In this document: positions 34,161 through 46,115 of the stretch, piece after piece
Numbering within the stretch: position 1 is the first letter of the stretch
How the letters are laid out: each line of letters begins with the position of its first letter
From: Rallus limicola
Taxonomy: Eukaryota > Chordata > Aves > Gruiformes > Rallidae
Direction: 5' to 3'
Assembly: GCA_022605955.1 (NCBI GenBank)
Contig: JAKCOZ010000007.1
Coordinates: forward strand, 10,173,501-10,237,500
DNA: 64,000 bases
Program-made: the position numbers and the translations under genes
The notes under the pieces: model-generated
What the model was told of the DNA's origin: nothing
The model's database searches: none
Seen by the model: only the letters and a program-made list of their open reading frames with translations

Positions 34161-35218
34161 TGTTTTGGGTTGACCCTGGCTGGAGGCCAGGTGCCCACCA
34201 AGACTGCTCTGTCAATCCCTGTCCTCAGCTGGAGAGGGGAGAGAAGATAGGCTTGTGGGTTGAGATGAGGATTGAGATCATTCAGCAATTACCATCACGG
34301 GCAAAAGGGACTTAACAACAAAAAATTAATCTACTCTATTACCCAATGAAAACAGAGAAGGATAATGAGAAATAAAACCAAATCTTAAAACATCTCCCCC
34401 TACCCCTCCCCTCTTCCCAGGCTCAACTTCATTCCAAATTTCTTTACCTCCTGTGAGCAACACAGGGGGACCAGGAATGGAGGTTGGAGTTGGTTCATCA
34501 CATGTTGTCTCTGCCGCTCCTTCCTCCTCAGGGGGAGGACTCCTCACTCTTCCCCTGCTCTAGTGTGGGATCTTGCTCATGGGACAGTCCTCCACAAACT
34601 TCTCCATAGGCTACAGTTCTTCACACTGCTCCCAGTCTAGTTCTGTCACAGGGTCACAAGTCCTGCCAGCAAACCTGTTCCATCCTGAGCTCCTCTCTCC
34701 ATGGGCTACAGGTCCTGCCAGGAGCTTATTCCAATGTGAGCTTTCCATGGGGTCACAGCATCCTTCAGATATCTCCACCTTCTCCATTGTGGGGTCCTCC
34801 ATGGGCTACAGCTGGAATCTCTACTGCCCATCATCTTCCATGGGCTGCAGGGGGACAGCCTGTTCCACCACAGTGTTTTCCATGGGCTGCAGGGGAATAT
34901 TAGCTCTGGTTCATGTAGTATCTCCTGCCCCTCGTTCTGCACTGACCTTGGTGTCTGCACAGTTTCTCACATCATCTCATTCCTGTCTCTGGCAGCAAAA
35001 AGCTGCTGCTTGGGGTTTTTTTACCTTCTTAGATACGTTGTCACACAGGCACTACCACCATCTCTGATTATCTCGGATTTCGTCAGCAGTGGGTCCCTCT
35101 TGAAGCTGCCTGGTGTTGGCTCTGTCAGACCTAGAGGAGGTTTCTACCAGCTTCTTGTAGAAGCCACCCCTGCAACCCCTTGCCCCACCCCAAAACCTTG
35201 CCATGCAAACCCAAAACA
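34161..35218. mobile_element. Probable solo LTR of an avian ERV (second family)
   Basis: The element begins TGTTTTGGGTTGACCCTGGC and ends AACCCAAAACA, giving TG...CA termini and an imperfect inverted end (TGTTTTGGGTT / AACCCAAAACA). It is flanked by AGGTG on the left (34156-34160) and AGGTA on the right (35219-35223), a 5-bp target duplication with one mismatch, the size typical of ERVL-type integration. Inside, TCCATGGGCTGCAG-like units recur at about 40-55 bp spacing (34702, 34743, 34798, 34836, 34877). I recognise the text from bird genomes but cannot give its database name. The 164-codon ORF 34573-35067 is LTR sequence, not a gene. Confidence 0.8.
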
Positions 35219-35654
35219 AGGTACAAGAGGCACTGGTATCTAAAAATCTCACTTTAATATATTAATTCTGGAATTTAAATATTTCTGGAAAAAATAATTT
35301 GTGCAGAAGGAAGATAATGCATCACACCAACTTGACTTACACAGTAAGAACATGTTCTTTATTGCCTTTCTCTTGTCGCACTGATTTTATTTCCGTGCTG
35401 TTTCTTTCCAGCTTTTCTCCAGTTTCAGCATTAGTCATACCCTGCCTGTAAGTAATATGCATCCATTTCACAACCCACATCATGAGAAGCGTAGAGGTAC
35501 CCATCTTACTTGCATGCAAATTCTATGGCTTGTTGGCAAAACAATGCCATGTAGCCCAAAATCACAGGCAGCAGTACTGAGGGTTCATATCTTGCTAAGG
35601 GACCCTGGTAACATGCACATACTGTTCTCTTGCCTGATTTTTGGAGTTTCTGCT

Positions 35655-35840
35655 AATACAGCACTGGGACAGGCTACCCAGAAAGGTTATGGAGTCTCCT
35701 CCTTTTAAGAGATTGAAAACCTACCCGGATGCATTCCTGTGCAATGTAGTCTAGGTGATCCTGCTCTGGCAGAGGTGGTTGGACTAGATGATCTTTCAAG
35801 GTCTCTGCCAACTCCTAACGTTCTGTGATTCTGTGATTCT
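35655..35840 (+). mobile_element. CR1 LINE 3'-end fragment
   Basis: A 186-bp 5'-truncated CR1 tail: GGGACAGGCTACCCAGAAAG, TTATGGAGTCTCCTCC and GGTTGGACTAGATGATCTTT, then a double ATTCTGTG octamer at the end. It lies in the same orientation as ASXL3. Confidence 0.92.
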
Positions 35841-36679
35841 ATTTCTCTTTTTACTGCTTTGCATCTTTCTTGTTTACTCCCATGAGATGATTGTGGGACA
35901 GGATGACAGCTAGGTGAGACAGGAGTAACTTAGCAAAGGCTGTTCCAAAAGTAGGGCCAGTGTTATGAGTGAAATGTAGAGCTCAGCAAGGGACATTGAG
36001 CTAAATACCAGTGCATGTTTCTGACATGTCAGCTTCTTTCTGGCTTCAGTTTGAAACACATGCTGAGAATTAGGGGGTATTAAGTAGTGAAAATGTGTGT
36101 TAATATGCTGGAAAATGGTCTGGTTTTTACTGTTAGATCACAAATGGTGGTGTCAAACACTCATCTCTTAGTTACCTTAAAGGATGCAAAATGAACTATA
36201 GCGAGTGTTCCGGCGACATTATCTCACTGCCTCTTCTGCTGTTTCCTCTCTTTCTCTCTTTATTTGCTTATTTATTTTTGTCAGTTTATTTGTTATGCTA
36301 GAGGTGATGCCTGCTGCTAATTTGTTTTATATAAGTACTTTTTTCAGTTCTTAGAATTCCTTCAAGAGTCAGACATATCCTCACAACCTGAACAAAAGCA
36401 TTAAGTCCTATGGCAAAAGAAAGCTCAATAGTTGGATTGCTTTTTGAAGTTATTGTAAAAAAAAATGTGGTTAAGACTTTTAATGGTGTTCTATCACTGC
36501 ATGTTTGATGGATGTAGAAAGTAAAAAAAAAAAAAAAGTTCTTCCACAGTTTTTGCTGTTGATGGCTCTAAAATTATTTGTATGGGTGTTTTTACTGCAG
36601 GGTTTACACCAATTAGTTTGTTAAGGTTACTTGTCACCCACCCTTCTGCCAGTACAGCATATTAGTTTATGTGAGCGTT

Positions 36680-36734
36680 AGGTTTATTTAGAAGCAGTGA
36701 AGTTGCAGGTTTATTTAGAAGCAGTGAAGTTGCA
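36680..36734 (+). repeat. 27-bp direct tandem duplication
   Basis: GGTTTATTTAGAAGCAGTGA plus AGTTGCA occurs twice, starting at 36681 and 36708, and is identical in both copies. It lies about 400 bp ahead of the next exon. Confidence 0.95.
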
Positions 36735-37136
36735 GTCTTCATTACATTTATTTAACTTGTTTTGTACCCTACTCCAGGCAGAAGCACAAGTGCAGGAACG
36801 ATCTTGGGTTTTGATTGTGTACGATAGCTCTAGACATAGGCTCAAGATTGAGGGCTGTGATTAAAACACATCAATCAGCTGTAAACTGAGTTATCAGTAA
36901 TCGTGATGACTGATTACTGCTGAAGAGATCATACTGATGCTGGATTAGCCCACTCACATTTACAGTAACAACTATAATGAAAATGCTGGTTTAGTAGTAG
37001 TCGTAGTAGGTAATTTGCTTTGTTATTCCCAGCCCCCATCCCTCCCCACTTCCTTTAATTGGAACTCTGGTTGTATGTAATCTTAGCTGACGCTATTTCT
37101 GACACTGTCTTCTGCTACCATCGGCTTATTTTCTAG

Positions 37137-37233
37137 ATGGGGAGTGATGGAGTTTTGCGCCTCAGTAGTTCTGCTCTAAATAATGAATTCTTCGCATATG
37201 CAGCACAAGGGTGGAAACAGCGACTGGCAGAAG
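37137..37233 (+). CDS. ASXL3: ASXL3 coding exon (DEUBAD domain, NEF motif)
   Basis: This exon of 97 nt (in phase 0, out phase 1) encodes [20 protein letters not shown] then [12 protein letters not shown]. It contains the N-E-F motif (NNEFF) characteristic of DEUBAD domains, which in family structures contacts the partner deubiquitinase. The acceptor is TTTTCTAG and the donor GTAACT at 37234. The first codon is ATG in the normal reading frame with G at +4, so a transcript starting in the preceding intron could in principle initiate here. In the full-length protein this Met is internal, following PEVDRQ of the previous exon. Confidence 0.97.
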
Positions 37234-37821
<588 letters not shown>

Positions 37822-40132
37822 TAAGTACTGAAGCAAATGAAAGCATTTTTTCATTTTCTTTTAGGAGGAAATGAAAATATAATTCTCTGCTTCACATAAC
37901 ATGGTCATGTGCTGTAAAACTTAATAAAGCAGTTATCAAAGGCAGTCATTCCCCAGTATAAGAAGTTGTGGGTAGAGTTATAGTGGTGTGTCTGCACTTG
38001 CATTACAATTGCATTTGTAAAGGTTCATAACTCATCCACAAAAGTTCATTCCAAGGAGAGTTTAAGACACAAGGCCCAAGCATGTGAGTATTTTCTAATT
38101 ATCTTTTAAAAGATAGCTATTCTCCCCTCATGCAACATATAAATACAGCGTCCTACAGGCCAGACAACCCGTGCAGATATTTCTGTAGTATATTTTTTTT
38201 TCTTTAATTTTTTTCTAAGCTAGTTGCAAAGTTTCTCAAATCTAATAGCATTTTTTACTGTTTGATTTTACCTCTTTGTTGGAATAGAATATACAGTGCG
38301 AAAATACAAAGTGGCAATGACTTCTCTAATTTTAGAAGTAAGATGCGAAGAATAAATACCCTCTAACTGACTAAAATTAATTAGATAGTATCACTCCAGG
38401 TGCACAACTGTGAGGAGTCAGCACAATTTCATTGATGCTACAGAGATGGCATTCTGTAGCAGCTGAAGATTTTTTTTTTATATTCTAGTGGGTTTTTTTT
38501 AATCAACATTTTAAGGGATTTTCATAATTTTAAAATACAAGAATCTTCCTTATAAGAATTACTTTAAAAATCTAATCCATCAATACTTAGAATTACATTT
38601 CTGGTTTTAGAAATATTAAGTATTAAAAGTATTAATTATTATAACCAGTTATTTTAATGTTACCGGGTTTTTTCAGGTATGTTTTAATGGAATTCATGAA
38701 TATTACCTAGCAAACAAAAATGTGCCAAGGGAACCATCATCACATGGCATGTCTTAATTTTGTTAGATGTTTTTTATTTAGGAAATGCAGGTCACAGGGA
38801 ACCCTTCATATAAGTGATTAACATAAAGACTAAGGCATTAGCTAAAGTCCTTCTGCAGTAACAGTGCTACTTTTAAAAATCCACTGTCTTGGGCCACTGG
38901 GGAACATGATGAAAGAAAGGCAGCAAGCAGACAGATCCATTTTAATATTTTATTTTGCACATCCTTGCTAGGTGCAAGGATGAATGTAACTACTCCCAGT
39001 ATGAACACTATTTCTTCAGCACTTTATCTTTACATATAATGGAAACTCTAAGGTCTTACAGTGGCACTTTCTTATTATCAAGTGCTTAATTTCTTACTTA
39101 ACAGCTTTGAGACCTCCATGTAGTCCAGACGTTGATTTCTTTAGTATCAAAAAATACTAATCGGGTTTTTAGATAAGGATCATAATGGCTTTTCATTATG
39201 CATATTCATGAAGGAGAGGGCTATATATTGACATAATTGACATAAGGACTTCCACGAAAAGTAGGACTGTAGTACCAGCAAAGCATGATCACCTCACTCT
39301 AGTTGAAGCGTATTCCTTAGTCACAAATGACTTGTCACAGGCACTGAGAATGATACTCATGATTTTACAGAGCGAACAGGCCTGCCGTGCTAGCTGAATG
39401 CTGGACACTGTGATGGCTGGCAGATAATTACTCAGGCTGCAGTGATACATGTCATTTGGGTTGATACATTCCTGACATCGACATTGTTATGCAAAATGTC
39501 ATATTGCACATAATTTCCACTTTGACTACAGTATTGAATCTGGTGTCCCATGTGTGTGTGTCCCTGCCCTTTTCCCAGCCTGCTTTGTTTCACTTGCATT
39601 CTTCTTTCTGCCGATTATGTAGGCAGTTTCTACTTTGCTGCTTGGCCAAATTCAAGTACTTTTTCTCATTATTTACTGGCTGAATAGTAGCTTTGGCTAT
39701 ATTTTCCACCTTGTGTAAGCTCTCTTCTCTTTTTTCACTTTGTTTTTTAAGTTTGCTCTGAGTATGATTTGGCTTTGTCTATTTTCAGCTATGTTGATTC
39801 AACAGAAGTAGCAGAGTTTGAAACTCCCCTGAGTCATTTCTCATGTGCATTGTCTGCAGAATGGACATCTCTTGCAGTCTGACTTGCTCAACCAACAGTC
39901 AGCATGGCATCTGACTTCAGCTAATTTGATCTTTTAATATTCCATAACTAAATTCAAGTTTCACCTTATAGTTAGAGGACATCAATAGATGCGGATTCTT
40001 TGTCAAAATTTTGACATAGAGTTCATGGTATTTGAAGGCTGTAGAGTGCTTCTTCCATGTAACTGTATATATTACATTTCTTGTGCTTGCTCTTATCTCT
40101 GCTCAGGCTGTTCACAACAGGACTGCCAGCTG

Positions 40133-40425
40133 TAGAATCACAGAATGTGTTAGGCTGGAAGGAACCTTTAAAAGTCATCTAATCCAACTCCCCTGCAGTA
40201 AGCAGGAGCATCTTCACCAGATCAGGTTGCTCAGAGCCCCATCAAGCGTGACCTTTAATATCTCCAGGGATGGGGCCTCCACTACGTCTCTGGGCAACCT
40301 GTTCCATTGATCTACCACCCTCCTATTAAATAATTTTTTCCTAATATCCAAACTAAATCTATCCTTTTCTAGTTTAAAACCATTACCCTTTGTCCTACTG
40401 CTGCATGCCATCATGAACAGTTTTC
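40133..40425 (-). mobile_element. CR1 LINE 3'-end fragment
   Basis: This fragment starts at the tail TAGAATCACAGAATGTGTTAG on the + strand. It runs into the ORF2 C-terminus, read on the minus strand at 40214-40414 as LFNRRVVDQWNRLPRDVVEA. It is 5'-truncated near 40425 and about 290 bp long. Confidence 0.93.
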
Positions 40426-42849
40426 CCTAGCTTTCTTTTTAGTTCCATTTATGTTCACTTTGTACTTTCTCGTGGTTGTTCATTTTTCCTCTCTCTGACT
40501 TTCTTTAAAACAAACAACTTCATTCTGCAGTCATCTATCCAGAACCCACTGACGCATGTTGCCAGAAATTCATGTTCTTCTGGTTTGTTGCCCCAGGACT
40601 GCAAGGGTTATACTCTGTTGTCTCAATATATTACTTCTTTTCCCGCTCTTGAGAGGATTCTGTGTCAGGATAGTACTGACAGCTCACTAAATCAAAGCTT
40701 TAATTTTGGGTAGACGTCTTCTAAATTTTATTGCCATTTTAATCCTTCATATTTTCATTATTATTTTTTAATTTATTTTCCCCAGTACTACTTTTCACAG
40801 CACTAGAATACCAGCATCCATATATCCTTGAGTAGCTGTTTGGACTGCTTTGTTGTTTGGGTTTTTTTATTTGATGACTGACTGCCCTTACTTTATCAGT
40901 TAATCCTGTCCTTATCAGCACTTTTCCTGATAGCTCTTTTCTGTGTTTACTGCTGTCTTCATATTTTTGTGCTGTTTTGGAAACTTTCGGTGCCTGTTTC
41001 TCTAAAGAAGATGACACATCAGCTGTTTATCTTGCTATCTGAGATTGCCTTAAACATGCTGATCTTGAGCCTTCTCCTTTTGAAAGTCTTTTTGTTCACT
41101 GCAGTATCTTCTTCAAGGTAGTAGTTCCATTACTGCAGAAAACCAATTAAGATTCAGTACATGTTTTGCTGGCCTTGATCATGCAGTATCTTATTTTTCT
41201 TGCACCTCTTCTTCAGTATGTCACTAGAAGGCGTGTATTTGTGCAGCGTTCAGGTGACATTTGCATTCACCATTATCCTGTCCTTCATTCCTGTGCTGAT
41301 TTTCATTCCATAAAGACAACTACCAGGCAGCATCATTTTCTGGCGTAAGCCAACAAGAGAAAACAGGCCACTGATTCATTTTTCAGTAACGCAGTGGGTT
41401 TCTTTCCCCTCTTCATTTCTCTGAGGCAACTTTTGCTCCTTTACACAAGAAATTTTAGAGAAAGTTACTCACCTAAAACTATGTAAACCAAACTTTACTC
41501 ACCTAGACTTCTAACCTAAGCTTAGTGTATATAGGGAACCTATAGTCTGTTCAGAAGAAAGACCCATCTTCTGAAATGCATCCAGTGGGGAAAATGCAAA
41601 TTTGCTGTTCTGAACTGCTCTCTAGAGGATCCTTCGATCCTTCCTCAGCGTATTGATGGCATAGGGAGTCTTTGTGCATATTAAGTGACTACTAGGAGGC
41701 AGTATTAATAATTTCCCTGAGAGTGCATTTTTGGCTACCAATTCCTGGCTGTGTTTTTTAAGCATGTGTTTACGGCTATCACTGTAATGCTCAGTGTTTT
41801 TCAGTGAGCATTGATGTGCTCACTGTAGTGTTCAGTGTTTTTAAAATGTCCACCACAGATTCTGGTTTTTTACATGTCTATTTTGTGCTTCCATGTAGAC
41901 GGGTTTTTGTGATCTCTGGCTGCACACTGACAAGTTATCTCGCTTCTGTAATTTCTGAATATCTTTTATGCTCTCTTATTTCCATATTTTTGATTATAAT
42001 GAGAACAGAGATCAAACTTACATTAATTAGGTTTGAAGATCCTTAAGAGCAGGAAATTTCTTTTAAGGCCTCCAACCAAGCCTTTGTGTATCTTCTGCTA
42101 TTGTGGAATTGCTGAGGACCAAAGTCTTCTAGGGAAATCTTACTGAAACACCTGTACTTCCACTGTCCTTAGAAAGAAATGAGGATAACATAGTGCGTAT
42201 ATCTTAAAATATAACCATTTTTTCAGCCTTTTGTTTTATTTTGCTTTGTGGGGTTTGGGTTTTTTTTTAATTCCATTGAAGTAATAAAACTTTTTTTAAA
42301 CTATTATTTTCAGGACCAAAGGTAAGAAAATCTTAAGAAGTATACACAGGACTAGTTCTTTTGCACTTCATCCTTGAGAATGGATACGTAGATTATAAAT
42401 TAGCTCCTTTAGAATGTTAGGCTACTTTTTAATTCTAGTGAAATGAATTAAAAATACATACATAGATCTTTTTATTTAGAAATAGTTTTTATCGTAAATG
42501 AAGTATTTCGTTTGATGAAACAATGGAGAAAAACACACAAGCTGTCAACTAAGATCTTTATCATTGACTTTTGACTGATAAAATGAGGCTGAAATTGAGT
42601 TATTTTGATGTTTGTTATAAATTTGAAATGACTGTCAAATTACAAAGCATCCATTCCCTTATTAGTTTTAGGTGCAGCATTTTAGCCATATTGCTAGTTG
42701 TGTTGACCCTACAGGAGGAAAAAAAGGATTTCCTTCGTAACTGTTCCTGATGGAAAAAGACATAGCTGTGTATTTGCTCTGCAATGCATACTGCAGTAGG
42801 ATTGCAGTGTTGTGCTGGTACTAAAAAACAAATAAACAAACATAGAAAT

Positions 42850-43889
42850 TTGTTCAGGCCAGTGCTAGCCAGTTTCTCAATCAGAATCCTGTGAGAAACT
42901 ATGCCAAAGTGTTTCCTGAAGTGAAGGTACACTACATCCACAGCTTTTCCTTCATCCACTAAACTAGTCACGTTGTCATAGAAGGTGATCAGGTTAGTTT
43001 GGCAGGACCTGCCTTTCGTAAACCCATGTTGACTGGGCCTGATCACCCAGTTGTCATGCATGTGCTGTGTGGTAACACTCAAGATGGCCCATTCCATGAT
43101 CTTCTCTGACACTGAGGTCAGGCTGACAGGCCTGTAGTTCCCTGGATCCTCCATCTGACCCTTCTTGTAAATGGGTGCAACATCTGCCAGTCTCCAGTCA
43201 AGTAGAACTTCCCCAGTCAGCCAGGGTTGCTGGTAGATGATGGAAGGGGGTTTGGCAAGCAAGTCGTCTAACTCCCTCAATACCCTCTGGTAGAACCTAT
43301 CTGGCCCCATAGACTTGTGAATGTCTAATTGGCCTAGCAGGTCTCTAACCATTTCCTCCTGGATCATGGGAGTTTCAATCTGCTCTCCCTCCATGTTTTC
43401 GGGCTCCAGAGGCTGAACACCCAGGGAACATCTCACCTTACTATTAAAGACTGAGGCAAAGAAAGAATTAAATACCTCAGCCTTGTCCTCATTCTTTGTC
43501 ACTAATGTTCCTCCTGCATCCAGTAAGAGCTGGAGAGATTGTCTTTGGCCCTCCTTTTGCTGTTGAAGTATCTGTAGAAAGATTTGTTATTATCTTTCAC
43601 AGAATTGGTTAATCTGAGTTCTAGTTGGGCTTTAGCCCTTCAGATTTTCTCTCTACACCCCTGGAAGTCATCCTGAGATACCTGCCTCTTCTTCCAAAGC
43701 TCATAGACTTTCCTCTTTTTTCTGATGTCCACTCAGATCTCTCTGCTCAGCCAAGCTGTTTTTCTCCCTTACTGGCTCCTTTTCTGGCAGATGGGGAACA
43801 GCCTGTCCTTGTGCCACCAGGATTTCCTTGTTGAAGAGCATCCGTCCCTTCTGGGCTTCTTTGCCCTTAACGATTGTCTCCCATAGATT
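42850..43889 (-). mobile_element. CR1 LINE internal fragment (RT N-terminal half)
   Basis: The minus strand reads CR1 ORF2 from upstream of the RT into its fingers/palm region. One frame stays open from 43502 into the fragment end and contains DKAEVFNSFFASVFNSK, WLTGEVLLDWRLADVAPIYK, GNYRPVSLTS and QHGFTKGRSCQTNL. Upstream text to 43889 matches the region preceding RT. Unlike the other copies it lacks the CR1 3' end: it stops near 42850, before the catalytic part. It therefore cannot be a simple 5'-truncated insertion. Confidence 0.9.
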
Positions 43890-44161
43890 ACTTACACTCT
43901 ATCTATAAATAGATTACTTATTTTTTAAATATTTAAGTTTCTTAATGCTGGTAAGAAATCTGGACGGTTTTCCAAAATACATAAAACTAGATCTAAAACC
44001 ATGCACTAATTTATAGTCACCCACCACTTAAACAAACCATTATTTTAAACTGGAAAATACGTCCTTTTTTGTAAATAAAAGGTGTGGACAAGAAAGATGA
44101 CCCTATTCCTTTTATTGTGCCTGTGATGAAAAGACCTTTGTTATTTGTGTGTTTTATTTAG

Positions 44162-46115
44162 ATTGGGGATGTCAAAAGGGGAATCAATGAAACTCACTGC
44201 AGTGCAGAAGAATGATGAAGATGAAAGCAATTCTTTGGGTGGATCTTCTGGTACACCTGGTCCTTCGAAGCAAGCAACCCTTGAGGAACAAGAAGAGAAA
44301 GGCACTAAAATCCCACCTTTACCAGAGAGAGATTATTGTCCACCTCTTTGTAACATGGAACAGGTTCCTGTCAAGGATCTAATGGCAGATTCAGAGGATA
44401 TACTGATACCTGAAGAATCAATCATTCAGGAGGAGATTGCTGAAGAGGTTGAGACAAGTATTTGCGAATGCCAAGAGGAGAACCATAAAACAGAACAAGA
44501 GTTTTCTGAGGAGTCAGTAAGTCCAGCTGACACAAATGAAGAAACAGAGGCAGCGCAGCTTGCAGACAGTGCTGAGTCCTGTGTCATGATGAATGATGTA
44601 ACCGATACTGTATCTCACATTGAAATTAAAGTGGAGTTGAAGTCAGAATGCCCTCAGGAGGAGATGTCAGTTGTGATAGATCAGCTGGAGGATTGTGTAT
44701 CACCAGCCCGATCAGCCTCATCTACAAACTCTGTCAGTGATACAGCAGAAAAGGATTCTGAGCCTGCAAAAGAGCTAATGGCACCAGAAATGCAAAATGC
44801 TGCTCTGGAAGGCTCCTTATTCACTGGTGGAGGCATTGCAGTGGATATGGAGCTTCAGAGTGACCCTGAGGAACAATTGTCTGAGAACGCTTGTGTTTCT
44901 GAAACTTCATTTTCCTCAGGAAGTCCAGAAGGACCATGTGTTTGTATTGCCTCTCCTGGAGGAGACACTCAGTCAACTTCAGAGGAACCCTGTACTCCAG
45001 CTTCTCTTGAAACAGCTTGTTCATCTGAAGTATCCAGTACTGAAAACATTGAAGGTGATATTCAGCAAAAGGCCAGTGATGACAACTTGCATACACCTTT
45101 AATGTCAGAAATTTCTCCTATGTCCACCTCACCTGTAACCTCAGAAGCATCTCTGATGTCAAATTTACCTTTGACATCAGAGGCATCACCAGCTTCTAAT
45201 TTACCTTTAACATCAGAAACATCTCCGATGTCTGATTTGCCTTTAACGTCAGAAACATCTTCAGTATCTTCTGTTCTTCTAACCTCTGAAACATCTGTGG
45301 CAAATAGTTTGCCTCTTCCATCAGAGACATCTCCAGTTTCTAATTCCCCCAGCAATGAAAGACTTGTTTTGCCACAAAGGAAATCACCATGTTTGCTGGA
45401 AGACTCCCTTCCCGCTTTGAAAGAAGAAAGCTCTGCCATTCCTAAGGTGGTCCAAGAAGAAAATCTTGTTGTTCAGCCAAAGCAACTTCAGAGTGCCCCT
45501 GAAAGTATGAAAGTTGGTTCTCTAACAATTATACCTGACACTTCAGTATTGGAAGAGCCCCAAAGCAAAATCCACAGTCATCAACCATGTAAGCCACATT
45601 CTGAAATGGAGAAATCCTACATTGCATCCATCCCAGAACACTCTCCTCCAGAGGTGATCAAAATTAAAAATCACAGTGTTCAGCAAAGATGTGACAAGAA
45701 AGTGACACTGTTGCCATCAGAGGTAGCAGTCTTATCAGAAGGATCAGTTGGCAAAAATATCGAACTGCTTCCATCAAAACCACATGATAAACTATATACC
45801 TCATCTCTAGAGAAATCTACATTCTCTGAAGTGAGCAGAAGTAAATCTCACAAACTAACAGGCGGCACCCAAAGCCGTCTGGAGAGTTCACATTCTTCCA
45901 AATCATTAGAATCCACAAAATCACCCGAAGGGAGGAATGAAAGTAGAGACCCAGAGATCCCAAAGAGGAAGACAGCAGAACAGCACAGTTTTGGAATCTG
46001 CAAAGAGAAGAGAGCTAGGATAGATGATGATCAGCCTAACCGTAGTGCTTCATCAACGAGTCCGTCTGATAAAGATCAGCCACCCAGAGAAGAACCCCGA
46101 GTTCCACCCCTTAAG
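44162..46115 (+). CDS. ASXL3: ASXL3 large coding exon (acidic, Ser/Thr-rich, 12-residue repeats)
   Basis: This exon of 1,954 nt (in phase 2, out phase 0) adds about 651 residues. It begins [18 protein letters not shown], directly after the DEUBAD end FYGEK. Most of it is acidic and Ser/Thr/Pro-rich and probably disordered. At 45102-45353 a 12-residue unit is repeated seven times. The C-terminal part is basic, with [20 protein letters not shown], a plausible nuclear-localisation segment, and ends [14 protein letters not shown]1 and ASXL2 have a much shorter exon here. Two consecutive giant exons, with a total protein length near 2,250 residues, indicate ASXL3. In humans, truncating variants in this and the last exon cause Bainbridge-Ropers syndrome. 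The acceptor is TTTATTTAG and the donor GTAAAG at 46116. Confidence 0.97.
45102..45353 (+). repeat. ASXL3: Coding tandem repeat, 7 x 36 nt
   Basis: Seven back-to-back units of exactly 12 residues are readable: [84 protein letters not shown]. The consensus is TSE(A/T)SPxSxLPL. No insertion or deletion breaks the register, while the units differ by several substitutions, so the array is not a fresh expansion. Confidence 0.95.

Noticed and set aside
34573..35067. 164-codon + strand ORF.
   Set aside because: It is wholly inside the LTR at 34161-35218 and its repetitive Ser/Cys text reflects the LTR subrepeats.
44145..44161. Upstream ATG (44145) in frame with the large exon.
   Set aside because: It lies in the intron; the TTTATTTAG acceptor at 44161 and the phase-2 join to AA of the previous exon give the true boundary.
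45062..45439. 125-codon antisense ORF over the 12-residue repeat array.
   Set aside because: It is open because the 36-nt unit repeats in register on both strands; it is a shadow of the ASXL3 exon.
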